The position numbers were made by a program, and so were the translations under genes. Below are positions 1 to 8,329 of a stretch of DNA of 64,000 nucleotides, in pieces (the first letter of the stretch is position 1; the number at the start of each line of letters is the position of its first letter). The notes under the pieces were generated by a model. It searched no databases. It had not been told where the DNA came from and saw nothing but the letters and a program-made list of their open reading frames with translations. Origin of the DNA: Jiangella sp. DSM 45060 (GTDB lineage Bacteria; Actinomycetota; Actinomycetes; Jiangellales; Jiangellaceae); assembly GCF_900105175.1 (NCBI RefSeq), contig NZ_LT629771.1, positions 6,344,622-6,408,621 on the forward strand, written 5' to 3'.

Positions 1-1075
1 TCACCAGCACCGGCCCGACGCCGTTGCCGACGTCGGCGAACAGCCGCCACGCCCCCAGGAACGTCGCGCGGCTGACGTCAGGCGAGACGTCCGAGCCGAT
101 CGTCATGATGATGCCGCTGCCCAGCCCGTTGCCGAACCCCATCAGCAGCGCCACCGCCGTGTACGTGCCGACGCCGCCGGTCAGCGGCAGCAGCACCAGC
201 GAGAGGCCGAGCAGCAGCATCGACGGGACGACGATCCAGCGGCGGCCGAGGCGGTCCATCGCGTAGCCGGCCGGGTAGAAGATCAGCATCTCCACCGCGC
301 CCGAGAGGCCGAACAACAGGCTCACCGTCGCGGGGTCCAGGCCGAGGTGCTCGCCCCACAACGGGATCGCCACCTGTCTCGACGCCCGCGCCGCCCCCAC
401 CAGCAAGGCCCCGACGCCCAGCGTCCGCAGCACCGGCAGATGCCGGCGGATGACCCGGGCCGTGTTGTCCGGCTGCTGCGGCGCGGCCCGCTCCCTGGCG
501 CCGGCGGCCGGTGGTTCGGGCACCACCACCAGCACGATCGCCGCCGCGACCGCGACCACCACGTGCACCCAGTACGCACCGTCGAGGCCCAGCCGGCTCA
601 TCGCCGCCGCGCCCAGGAACGGGCCCGCGAACAGCCCGATTCGCTGCATCCCCCCGAGCGTCGACAACGCCCGGCCACGCAACTCGAACGGGATCGCCTC
701 CGTGACATACGCATGCCTGGCCAGCCCGAACACCGACGACGAGATGCCGATCAGCACCACCGCCGCCGCCAGCACGAAGACGGACGGCGCCAGCAGGCAG
801 GCGGTGAGCGCGGCCAGCACGACGGCGAGCGCGAACAGCATCGCGCGCCGCTCCCCCAGCCGGACCGCGAGCATCCCCGCCGGCAGGTCGCCCACGATCT
901 TGCCGACGCCCAGCAGCGCCACCACGAGCCCGGCCGTCGCCACCGAACCGCCCAGGTCCCGCGCCGACAGCGGGATCACCGGGGCGATCGCGCCCTGCCC
1001 GATGCCGAACAGGAGCGACGGGAGATATACCGACGGACCGATCGACCAGAGGCCGGTTTTCGGGCCCGCCGTCAA
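1..1075 (-). CDS. MFS transporter, C-terminus beyond window edge
   Basis: Major facilitator superfamily membrane carrier; substrate unknown. About 358 residues are visible and the reading frame runs off the left edge, so the C-terminus is missing. Early segments read SVYLPSLLFGIGQGAIAPVI followed by LSARDLGGSVATAGLVVALL, then a cytoplasmic LAVRLGERRAM loop and a mid-protein RALSTLGGMQRIGLFAGPFL helix, giving the usual alternation of hydrophobic helices and short basic loops. The start is taken as TTG at 1075 because the homologous-looking region begins there and no ATG or GTG lies in frame nearby; no convincing ribosome site precedes it, so the start is uncertain. No neighbour hints at the transported compound. 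Confidence 0.8.
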   Translation of the reverse strand, partial: MTAGPKTGLWSIGPSVYLPSLLFGIGQGAIAPVIPLSARDLGGSVATAGLVVALLGVGKIVGDLPAGMLAVRLGERRAMLFALAVVLAALTACLLAPSVFVLAAAVVLIGISSSVFGLARHAYVTEAIPFELRGRALSTLGGMQRIGLFAGPFLGAAAMSRLGLDGAYWVHVVVAVAAAIVLVVVPEPPAAGARERAAPQQPDNTARVIRRHLPVLRTLGVGALLVGAARASRQVAIPLWGEHLGLDPATVSLLFGLSGAVEMLIFYPAGYAMDRLGRRWIVVPSMLLLGLSLVLLPLTGGVGTYTAVALLMGFGNGLGSGIIMTIGSDVSPDVSRATFLGAWRLFADVGNGVGPVLV

Positions 1076-1503
1076 CGCCGTTCCCGCACGACGGCAGCCT
1101 CCCCCGGCCGCCGGGCCGCCAGCTGGCCGCGCTGCTGATCGGCGCCCGAACGCCCTCCGCGCCGCTCGACCGCCGCCGGCCCGGCATCTAGGATCACCGG
1201 CCGCCCGGACGCCGCCACCCGCCCGCGCCGCGGATCGGCGCCCGAACGCCGACCGCCTCCGTCAACGCCCGCCGGCCCGGCCGCATCGTCGTCGCCCGAT
1301 CGCACCGTCCTCCTCCGCCTCGCCGGACCCGGCGCCAGGGGCGCCACCGGCCGCACCCGAACCGCGCGCCGCGCCGCCGCAGGCGTTCTGTCCGGGGGTC
1401 GTCGTACGGTCCACTCGCTCTGGTCGACCTGCTCGGTCTTTGGGGGTGCGGGCAGGTCGGCCGGAGTCCAGCCTCAGTGGATACAGTAGCCGGACGGCCG
1501 GCC
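1076..1503. other. Intergenic region with direct repeats, no supported gene
   Basis: No reading frame here has convincing coding character or a ribosome site. An exact 18-nt direct repeat (1137-1154 and 1233-1250, beginning GATCGGCGCC) lies 96 nt apart, and the following CGCCGGCCCGGC tract is also duplicated, so the stretch looks like an imperfect tandem duplication of GC-rich non-coding sequence. It should hold the promoter of the minus-strand MFS gene, which I cannot place. Confidence 0.5.
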
Positions 1504-2814
1504 TCAGACGTACAGGCCAGCACCCGTCGCCGGGGCCCAGGTGCCGTCGCCGGCGTTGCGCCGCAGCGTCGCCGTCGTCACCTCGTCGCCGTCGGCCAGA
1601 ACCGAGCGCCGCACCAGTTCGCGCAGGTCAGCGCCCGACGCGCCATCGGTGCCGTCGGCGATCGCGTCGACCTCGACCGCCGCCGCCAGCGGCCCCAGGT
1701 AGCGCCGCAGGATCGCCCGTCGCTGCGTACCGTCCGGCAGCGGCAGCTCCACCGTCCGGTCGAACCGGGCGGCCCGCACCGCGGCGTCGTCGAGCACGCG
1801 CGGATCGTTCGTCGTCGCGACCGTGACGACGCCCTGGTGCCGGCTCATCGCGCCGTCCAACGCGGCGAGGAACCCGTGCAGCCCGAGGTCGTTGCCGTAG
1901 CGCCGGCGCCCGATGACGAGGTCGAGATCCTCGAGCACGACCAGCGCCGGCGAGAGCCGGGTCAGCTCCTCATAGACCGCCTCGATGGCGTCGGCGATGC
2001 TCTGCGCGTCGCAGAACACCACCGTCACGTCGCCGGCGAGCTCGGCGGCGAGCACCCGGCACAGCGCCGACTTGCCCGTGCCCGGTGGGCCGTGCAGCAG
2101 CAGCCCGCGGTTGGTGCCGAGGCCGAGCCGCTGCATGAGGTCGCGGCGGCGGAACAGCCCGGCGACGTTGAGGTCGATGTCGGCCCAGACCGCGGCCGGG
2201 ACGATGACGCCGTCGCGCGACTCGTCCGGCACCGCCACCGGCACGACGTCGAACCCGCTGCGGCGGGCGCGGATGTGCAGGCAGCGGCCCTTGAAGTAGT
2301 TCCGCGGACCCCTGGCCCGCGCGACGACGTCCTGCAGGTACCGCTCCGCCGCCTCGACGTCGGCGGTGCGGGCGTGGACGATCAGCTCCTTGTCGGACCA
2401 CCGCGCGTCGATGGCGACGATCAGCGGAGCGGCGCTCAGCGTGCCCGGCTCGAACGCCGCCACCAGCGACGTCGGCACCGTCTCGACCGTGTCGTCGAGC
2501 TGGAGGCGGTCCCAGCGCGGGCTCTCGTCGCTCTCGAGGCCGGCGAGGTCGGACGGCGGGTGCGCGCGCATGTCCTCGGCCAGCACCCGGGCCACCAGCG
2601 GCGCCGTGAACGGCCCGAGCCGCTCCCGCACCGCGACGACCCCTGCGGTGTCGCCGCCCAGCTGCCGCCGGGCGAACTCGTCGTGGTCCTCGGCCGTCCG
2701 CAACGGCACGGTCGCGTCGAGCACGTGCGCCAGCCACGACAGCGCGTCCCGGACACCGGGCGGCATCCTCCGCAACGCGGCGTCGGCGGGCGCGGGCGCC
2801 TGCTCGGCCTCCAT
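1504..2814 (-). CDS. AAA-family ATPase
   Basis: Cytoplasmic AAA+ ATPase of about 436 residues with one ATPase domain in its C-terminal half, after a roughly 200-residue N-terminal region without recognisable motifs. Visible motifs are Walker A GPPGTGKSAL, Walker B ALVVLEDLDLV, sensor-1 VATTND and an arginine-finger region AVRAARFDRTVELPLPD, followed by the helical lid. This resembles the stand-alone Cdc48/FtsH-like ATPases of actinobacteria. ATG 2814 is preferred over GTG 2823 because a GAGGAGG ribosome site sits 8 nt before the ATG and overlaps the GTG. It stands alone, with 133 bp to the upstream protease gene, so its client is unknown. Confidence 0.85.
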   Translation of the reverse strand: MEAEQAPAPADAALRRMPPGVRDALSWLAHVLDATVPLRTAEDHDEFARRQLGGDTAGVVAVRERLGPFTAPLVARVLAEDMRAHPPSDLAGLESDESPRWDRLQLDDTVETVPTSLVAAFEPGTLSAAPLIVAIDARWSDKELIVHARTADVEAAERYLQDVVARARGPRNYFKGRCLHIRARRSGFDVVPVAVPDESRDGVIVPAAVWADIDLNVAGLFRRRDLMQRLGLGTNRGLLLHGPPGTGKSALCRVLAAELAGDVTVVFCDAQSIADAIEAVYEELTRLSPALVVLEDLDLVIGRRRYGNDLGLHGFLAALDGAMSRHQGVVTVATTNDPRVLDDAAVRAARFDRTVELPLPDGTQRRAILRRYLGPLAAAVEVDAIADGTDGASGADLRELVRRSVLADGDEVTTATLRRNAGDGTWAPATGAGLYV

Positions 2815-2947
2815 CGGCGTCACCTCCTCGGGCGTCGGAACGCGACACCTCCCGTGACGGCGGTGGTGGTGGCGGGGTTCGAATCCATGCCTTCGACGAT
2901 ACGGTCGGCCGCCGCCCGAACTCCATCGGTTTATCCGCCCGGCGGCG

Positions 2948-4258
2948 TCAGGCGCAGGGCCGGTGCCCGGCCGTCTCGCCGTGCCCGGTCACGCGGTCGA
3001 TCAGCAGGTAGCCGATGTCGTCCCAGACCAGTTCGTAGTCGAGCGACCAGCTCGTGCAGGCCTCGCCGTCCGGCCCGAACTCCGGCGCCTGAATGCTCAC
3101 GAACTCGAGCCATACGCGTGCTCCGGCCGCGGTCTCCTCGAACGAATTCACCACGAACCCGAAGTCGTAGCTGGTCACGAGACCCGCAGCGAAATCGTCG
3201 ACGGACATGTCGCCCTGCCGGCGAGGAGACAGCTGGTCGAACGCCCACTGGTAGTCGCCGGTGTTGATGCCCTCGAAGTAGCTCGCCAACGTCGTCGCGG
3301 CGGCCTCACTCGACTCGTCGGCCGACGGCACGGCCGGAACCGTGTAGCCCTCCGCCGGCCCGAGCGGCGCATCGCACCGGGGAACCGGCGGCTCGGCCAG
3401 CAGGCTGGGATCGGCAAGCCGCTCCGCCAGCAGCTCCACGCGCACCGCGTAGGCCATACCCACTGCGTCGAGACGCCTGGCGACGGCCATGCCGACCACC
3501 TCGCCGTCGCCGCGGACGACCGGGCCGCCCGAGTTACCCGGGTTCACGCTGACGTCCAGCTGGAAGTCCGGCCACAGATCCTCGCTGACGCGCGAGGCGG
3601 TTCCCGACGTGATCGTCAACGGGTCGCCGAGCGGATGGCCGATGACCGCGAGCGCCTCGCCCGCCGAGCTCGGCGCATCGGCCAGGTCGAACGCATGCCC
3701 ACGGACGTCGTCCGACACCTCCAGGACGGCGATGTCGTTCACCTCGTCGATGCCGACGACAGCAGCCGGATACACGCCGCCGTCATCCTGGGCGACGACC
3801 ACTGAGGCGGCCTCCGTCACGACGTGCGCGGCGGTCATCACGAGACCGTCGTCCACCAGGAACGCCGAGCCGACGCCCGATCCGGCACACGTCGTGGCCT
3901 GCACCATGAAGACGCCGGAGCCGACCTCGTCGAAGAGGCCGGCGAAGTCGGCTGGTTCACCGGGCGGCGGGGCGGCCGACGTCGGCGGGTCGGGAGGCAC
4001 CGAGGTGACCGACGCATCCGGGAGCGCCAGCGGCTGCCGATCGTCAGCGGTGCCGGCCGGCCGCTCCCGCTCGAGGACGGCCCACGCCCCGGCGGCCGCC
4101 CCGCCCGCGAGCAGAAGCCCGGTGCCGAAGGCGAGCATCCGCCCGCGCCGCCTCGGCCGCGCTGCCGAGCCGGGACCGCCTCCGCCGGCGGGCGACCCGC
4201 AGGACGCGCAGAACCGCGCGTCGTCGCCGAGCTGCTTCCCACAGGTGCGGCAGTACAT
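2948..4258 (-). CDS. Zinc-ribbon, membrane-anchored trypsin-like serine protease
   Basis: Probable surface-exposed HtrA/trypsin-like protease of 436 residues. Domains in order: an N-terminal zinc ribbon with two CxxC pairs (CRTCGKQ and CASCG), one membrane segment around residues 40-60, a Pro/Ser/Thr linker, and a trypsin fold. The catalytic triad is visible as His in TAAHVV, Asp in NDIAVLE and Ser in NPGNSGGPV. A C-terminal domain of about 110 residues (ATTLASYFEGINTGDYQWAF) looks NTF2-like. No PDZ domain is seen, unlike classical HtrA. A GGGGGAG site precedes ATG 4258. The gene is monocistronic, divergent from the WYL pair at 4404. Confidence 0.87.
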   Translation of the reverse strand: MYCRTCGKQLGDDARFCASCGSPAGGGGPGSAARPRRRGRMLAFGTGLLLAGGAAAGAWAVLERERPAGTADDRQPLALPDASVTSVPPDPPTSAAPPPGEPADFAGLFDEVGSGVFMVQATTCAGSGVGSAFLVDDGLVMTAAHVVTEAASVVVAQDDGGVYPAAVVGIDEVNDIAVLEVSDDVRGHAFDLADAPSSAGEALAVIGHPLGDPLTITSGTASRVSEDLWPDFQLDVSVNPGNSGGPVVRGDGEVVGMAVARRLDAVGMAYAVRVELLAERLADPSLLAEPPVPRCDAPLGPAEGYTVPAVPSADESSEAAATTLASYFEGINTGDYQWAFDQLSPRRQGDMSVDDFAAGLVTSYDFGFVVNSFEETAAGARVWLEFVSIQAPEFGPDGEACTSWSLDYELVWDDIGYLLIDRVTGHGETAGHRPCA

Positions 4259-4403
4259 GAGCTCCCCCCGGACTCGAGATCAGCGTGCCACACGCAGCTC
4301 CGGTGGGGAACCGCCTGGCGCGCGCCCATCCTTCCGGCCGCACGCGTTGCGTCCGGGGTGGCGCCTATCGTGTGCGGCGACCCGTCGTCGGCGAAGGGCA
4401 GGC

Positions 4404-5327
4404 ATGCCAGGAGGACGCGATCAGCTCGGCCCGCTCGAGCGGCTCACGCGGCTGCTGCTCGCACTCGAGTCGGCCGAGCCGGCCGGCCTGCCCGCCGACC
4501 GGCTGGTGGCCATCGGGCAGTACGGCGCCGGCGATGCCTACGACGCGCAGCGCCAGCTCAGCCGCGACGTCACCGCGCTCACCACCATCGGCTGGGACAT
4601 CCGCAACGTCGCCGGCCCCGGCGTCGACGCGCACTACCGGCTGTACGCGCGCGACACCCGGCTGCGGGTGCAGCTCACCCCTGAGCAGCAGGTCGAGCTG
4701 GTGCGCGCGGCGCTGGTCGCGGGCGACGCCGGCTTCCGCGAGCGGCTCGGCGACCTGCCCGCACCGGCCGACGACGACCTGGTCCGCTCCGGCGAGCCGC
4801 GGCGCACCGAGCCCGATCCGCTCACCGAGGCCGCCTACGCCGTCGAGCAGCGCTGCGTCATCCGCTTCACGTACAAGGGCCGCCCGCGGGTGGTGCGCCC
4901 GCAGTTGGTCCGCCCGGGCGCGTCCGGGTGGTACCTGTACGGCCACGAGATCGACGTGCCCGAGATGAAGTGGTTCGTCACGCACCGCATGTCCGGCGTC
5001 GCGCTCGACGCGCCCGGCACCGCCGGGCCGTTGCGTGAGGTGACCGCCGCCGACCTGAACCCCATCACGTGGACCCGCGACCCCCGCGTCGACGTCGTCG
5101 TCGAGACGGCGGCCGAGCACGAGACACAGGTGACGGCCATGCTCGGCGAGCCGTCCATGCGCGCGGCCGACGGCGACGTCGTGCGGCTGACCGTTCCGGT
5201 CACGAACCGGACGGCGTTCCGCGCCCGCCTCTACGAGCTCGGGCGCCGCGCCCGTGTCGTCGCGCCGCCCGAGGTCGTCGACGAGATCGTGGCCGACCTG
5301 CGCCGATTCGTGAGCCCGCTGCGGTGA
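4404..5327 (+). CDS. WYL-domain regulator, PafB-like (pair 1, first gene)
   Basis: Predicted transcriptional regulator of 307 residues. An N-terminal helix-turn-helix-like region (LGPLERLTRLLLALE to about residue 70) precedes a WYL domain carrying a literal WYL triplet in SGWYLYGHE, then a C-terminal WCX-like region ending ELGRRARVVAPPEV. The architecture is that of PafB-type proteins that work with a partner encoded next door; here the partner starts 7 nt downstream. It is a clear paralogue of the product at 10341 (shared GGRDQLGPLER, GWDIRN, LTPEQ and AFRxRxYELG). ATG 4404 is chosen because it aligns with that paralogue. No characterised target can be assigned. WYL domains in general are ligand sensors in DNA-damage and phage-defence regulators. 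Confidence 0.85.
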   Translation: MPGGRDQLGPLERLTRLLLALESAEPAGLPADRLVAIGQYGAGDAYDAQRQLSRDVTALTTIGWDIRNVAGPGVDAHYRLYARDTRLRVQLTPEQQVELVRAALVAGDAGFRERLGDLPAPADDDLVRSGEPRRTEPDPLTEAAYAVEQRCVIRFTYKGRPRVVRPQLVRPGASGWYLYGHEIDVPEMKWFVTHRMSGVALDAPGTAGPLREVTAADLNPITWTRDPRVDVVVETAAEHETQVTAMLGEPSMRAADGDVVRLTVPVTNRTAFRARLYELGRRARVVAPPEVVDEIVADLRRFVSPLR

Positions 5328-5334
5328 GGCCGTC

Positions 5335-6321
5335 GTGAGCACACCCCAGTACGTCCGCCGGTTCGGCCGCGTCACCCGCGCGCTCAACGAGCTGTCGCTG
5401 CACGCCGGCGGCCTGCCCATCGCGGTGCTGGCCGAGACCGTCGGCACCGACGCCGCGACGCTGCGGGCCGAGCTGCGCGCCTACTTCCGCGCCGATGTCG
5501 ACCCCGCGTTCAGCCCGAACGCGATCCGTCAGACGACGATCCGCTTCCACGACGCCGACGGTGTCGACGTCGAGCCCGCGGAGGCCGAGTTCGTGTCCGC
5601 GTCACCGCGGCCCACCGAGGAGGTCGGCGCCGACTACGTCACCGTCGGCGAGCTGGCCCGCATCTACCGCGCCGGGCACGACCTCCTCGCCGTCGAGCCG
5701 GCCAACGCCGCGCTCGAGGGCGCGCTCCAGGCGCTGACGGCGACCGTGCTGGCCGGTCTCGGCACCGAGCGCTCCACCTGGCTCGCCGACCGCGCCGCGT
5801 CGATCGGCGAGGCGCTGCGGTCGCGCCGGCGGGTCGAGCTCACCTACGCCCGGGCCTGGCAGCCCGGCGTCCGCACCCACGTCGTCGAGCCCTACCGGCT
5901 GGTCAAGACCCGCCGCGGCTGGGAGCTCGACGCCGGCTTCGTCGAGGACGACGCGTTCACCGGCCGCGTCGGCACGTTCCTCCTCTCCGGCGTCCGCGTC
6001 GCCACCGTCCTGCCCTCGACGTTCGACCGCCCACCCGACGTCGACGCCCGCATCGCCGCCAACCGCCGCACGACCATGGTCGACCTGGTCGCGCCGCAGG
6101 GCAGCCGCTGGGTGGTCGAGCGCTTCGCCGAGTCGGTCGAGGTGCTCGGCGAGGACGAGGACATGATCCGCATGCGGGCACACCTGCTCCCTCCGGTCGA
6201 CCACCGGCTCGGCCTGCTCCTCCTCGTCGCCGGGCCGGACACCTGGGTCAACACCCCGACCCACCTCCGCGACGCCGGCACGGCCCTCGCCCGCGACCTG
6301 CTGGCCCACTACGAGGGCTGA
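5335..6321 (+). CDS. WYL-domain regulator, PafC-like (pair 1, second gene)
   Basis: Second member of a tandem WYL pair, 328 residues, GTG start 7 nt after the preceding stop and so surely co-transcribed. N-terminal residues 1-60 (YVRRFGRVTRALNELSLHAGG) form the winged-helix-like part; the WYL domain lies around residues 155-225 with a diverged triplet WEL in RRGWELDAGF; the C-terminal region includes GSRWVVERFAESVEV. It is paralogous to the product at 11259 in order, length and motifs. Together with the upstream gene it probably forms a heterodimer, by analogy with the PafB/PafC complex; that is inference. Its last 13 nt overlap a convergent remnant. Confidence 0.85.
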   Translation: MSTPQYVRRFGRVTRALNELSLHAGGLPIAVLAETVGTDAATLRAELRAYFRADVDPAFSPNAIRQTTIRFHDADGVDVEPAEAEFVSASPRPTEEVGADYVTVGELARIYRAGHDLLAVEPANAALEGALQALTATVLAGLGTERSTWLADRAASIGEALRSRRRVELTYARAWQPGVRTHVVEPYRLVKTRRGWELDAGFVEDDAFTGRVGTFLLSGVRVATVLPSTFDRPPDVDARIAANRRTTMVDLVAPQGSRWVVERFAESVEVLGEDEDMIRMRAHLLPPVDHRLGLLLLVAGPDTWVNTPTHLRDAGTALARDLLAHYEG

Positions 6322-6551
6322 CACCTGACCCGGATGAGCGGGACCAGCTCGGCCGGGCGCAGGTCGATCTCGTCGACGCGGTCGAGCGGCACCCGCTCGT
6401 GCGTGTGCCCGTCGGTGAGCTCGGGACCGCAGCGCAGGGCCGGGTCCATGGTCAGCAGGCGCGCCAGGAAGACGTGCTGACGGGTGGGGTGGGCGGCGGT
6501 CGGCGCGACGACGTTCGCCCGGGCGCCGAGGTGATCACGAGGCCCGATCAT
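6309..6551 (-). pseudogene. Possible truncated Nudix-like remnant
   Basis: A short minus-strand frame of 80 codons with strong GC third positions reads like the C-terminal half of a Nudix hydrolase: RQHVFLARLLTMDPALRCGP, then a C-terminal DEIDLRPAELVPLIR. The defining Nudix box (GxxxxxExxxxxxREUxEExGU) is absent because the frame begins after where it should lie. The only ATG (6551) sits inside the promoter of the divergent glycosylase-like gene. I read this as the decayed 3' end of a lost gene. A genuine small protein is possible. The family assignment is tentative. Confidence 0.4.
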
Positions 6552-6572
6552 GTCAGTCCCGGCCCGTAGCGT
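6550..6572 (+). promoter_or_regulatory. PafBC/RecA-NDp-like promoter of the OGG-like gene
   Basis: ATGTCAGTC, then 8 nt, then TAGCGT matches the mycobacterial PafBC/RecA-NDp consensus TTGTCRGTG-N8-TANNNT at 7 of 9 upstream positions with exact spacing and a full TANNNT box. ATG 6580 begins 7 nt after the box, which predicts a leaderless DNA-damage-inducible mRNA. Confidence 0.6.
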
Positions 6573-6579
6573 GACCCCC

Positions 6580-7332
6580 ATGAGCACGTCGCCGCCGCCG
6601 GTGCTGCGCGATCTGCTGGACCGGTACGCCGACGTGCGCGAACAGCCCGTGCGCCTGCGGCCGAGCACCTGGCAGAACGCGCTCATCCGGGTGCCCGAAT
6701 CGCTCGAGGTCACCACGCTGCTGACCAGCCGCCGGTTCACCAGCGCCGTCCCCGGGTCGAAGACGCACGATCGCGCCGTCGGGCGCGAGGGGGTCGAGCG
6801 GGCCTGCGCGGCCATGAACGTCGACGACACGAAGGAGGTGCTGCGCACGTTCGTGCTGGCCATGGCGTGGGCGTCGGGGCTGACGGGCGGGCGGTACCAG
6901 GCCAACACGGCGAGGGCCGTCGTCGATGCGCCGCGGGCGTTCCGCGTGCTCAGCGATGCCGCGAAGGCGCTGCGCCATGCCGGGTCGCTGCGCGACGGCG
7001 CGCTGGAAGAGGTGCACCGCTGGTGGTCGCTCCCCGGCGTCGGGCAGTCCTACGCGAGCAAGTGGTGGGCGCTGGCCGGCCATCGGCGCGGCCGCGAATG
7101 GCAGCCGCTCGTCCTCGACGACCGCGTCTACGCCACGCTCAACGACACCCTGCGCATCGGCGGCACCACGCGGCTGGCGGGCTCGCGGCGCCGGGCCGAC
7201 CGCTACCGCGCCTACGTCGAGACCGTCCACCGCTGGGCGGTCGAGCTGCAGCTCACCGGCCTCGACGTCGACGCCCGGCGCATCGAGTTCGTGCTGTCCC
7301 ACCACAACGGAGGTGCGCCACCGGCTGGATGA
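6580..7332 (+). CDS. OGG-fold DNA glycosylase-like protein, copy 1
   Basis: 250 residues. The segment SLPGVGQSYASKWWALAG is a helix-hairpin-helix (PGVG) followed by a lysine, and 13 residues further PLVLDDRVYATLN supplies an aspartate, the order of the HhH-GPD catalytic Lys and Asp. This suggests the 8-oxoguanine glycosylase OGG-fold family, which would excise damaged bases. No Fe-S cysteines follow. An N-terminal extension (VLRDLLDRYADVREQPVRLR) and a GSKxxDR motif are shared with the paralogue 75 bp downstream. ATG 6580 follows a PafBC-like promoter at leaderless distance. Enzymatic activity is inferred from fold motifs only. Confidence 0.65.
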   Translation: MSTSPPPVLRDLLDRYADVREQPVRLRPSTWQNALIRVPESLEVTTLLTSRRFTSAVPGSKTHDRAVGREGVERACAAMNVDDTKEVLRTFVLAMAWASGLTGGRYQANTARAVVDAPRAFRVLSDAAKALRHAGSLRDGALEEVHRWWSLPGVGQSYASKWWALAGHRRGREWQPLVLDDRVYATLNDTLRIGGTTRLAGSRRRADRYRAYVETVHRWAVELQLTGLDVDARRIEFVLSHHNGGAPPAG

Positions 7333-7406
7333 AACCCCTGAGCATCAGTCCCCTTTGGGCGTAATGTCGCCATCAGTAGTGACGGCGACCCACGGGGGGG
7401 GTGGCC

Positions 7407-8174
7407 ATGATGCGCACGATCAGTGGCCCGGGTCTGCCGGCCGCGCTGCCGGCGCTCGTCGACAAATACCGCGACGCGCGGCCGCCGCCGGTGCGGTTCC
7501 GGCCGCCGAACTGGACGGCGGTGCTCTATCGGGTGCCGCCGGAGCTGAACGTGACGGCGCTGCTGCGCAGCCGCGAGCACACCGCGCCGCTGGCGGGATC
7601 GAAGGCGAAGGACCGCACGGTGACGCTCGGCGCCGTCCGGTCGGCCTGCCACGCGATGGACCTCGGCAACCAGCGCGAGGTGCTACAGGCGTTCGTGCTG
7701 ACGATGGCCTGGGCGTCGGCGGGCGCGGGGAACGCGACGCTGCGGGCGACGGCACGAGGACTGCGCGACCCGGACCGCGCGCACCGCATCCTCGCCGACT
7801 CGGTGCGCCGGCTCCGGTCCGCCGAGACGCTGCACGACGGCGCCCTGGAGGCGACCCACCGGGCGTGGTCGCTGCGCGGCGTCGGCCAGTCGCCGGCCAG
7901 CCGGTGGTGGGCCGCCGCGGGCGACGTCGCGGGACGGGCCTGGCAGCCGCTGGAACTGGACGAGCGGGTGTACGCGACGCTCAACCGCACGTTACAGATC
8001 GGCGGCACTGCCCGGTTGGCCAGCTCGCGCAACCGCGCGGCCCGCTACCGTGCCTACGTCGACGCCGTGCACCGGTGGGCCGTCGAGCTCCGGTTGGAGG
8101 GCCACGACGTGGACGCGGAGCGCGTCGTGTTCGTGCTCGGGCAGCATGCCGGCGGGGCGACCCCGTCGCGCTGA
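7407..8174 (+). CDS. OGG-fold DNA glycosylase-like protein, copy 2, probable active-site variant
   Basis: Paralogue of the preceding gene, about 255 residues, colinear across its whole length (shared GSKxKDR, VLxxFVLxMAWAS, WSLxGVGQS, RVYATLN and RYRAYVxxVHRWAVEL). The equivalent of copy 1's lysine is arginine (QSPASRWWAAAG versus QSYASKWWALAG) and LPGVG has become LRGVG, while the later Asp (LELDERV) is kept. If the lysine is the catalytic nucleophile, this copy has lost lyase chemistry and may bind DNA or act as a partner. The start is ATG 7407 (7410 or GTG 7401 are possible) behind a G-rich tract. Same strand as copy 1, with a 74-bp gap. Confidence 0.6.
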   Translation: MMRTISGPGLPAALPALVDKYRDARPPPVRFRPPNWTAVLYRVPPELNVTALLRSREHTAPLAGSKAKDRTVTLGAVRSACHAMDLGNQREVLQAFVLTMAWASAGAGNATLRATARGLRDPDRAHRILADSVRRLRSAETLHDGALEATHRAWSLRGVGQSPASRWWAAAGDVAGRAWQPLELDERVYATLNRTLQIGGTARLASSRNRAARYRAYVDAVHRWAVELRLEGHDVDAERVVFVLGQHAGGATPSR

Positions 8175-8182
8175 AGGTCACT

Positions 8183-8197
8183 GGAAAGCAACTTTCC
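8183..8197 (+). terminator. Small hairpin after the OGG-like pair
   Basis: Perfect inverted repeat GGAAAG-CAA-CTTTCC, starting 9 nt after the copy 2 stop. There is no downstream T-run, so it is at most a weak or Rho-assisted terminator. Confidence 0.35.
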
Positions 8198-8329
8198 GAT
8201 CGTTCGCCTGACCCACGCGGGGATCTGCGCAATCATGGTCAAATACCGCAACGGCGCGGGAGGTTCCGCGGGGTAGGTCGCCAGCTGTCGACATCGAACC
8301 CGGCACACCGAGGTGATGGAAGGACAGAC

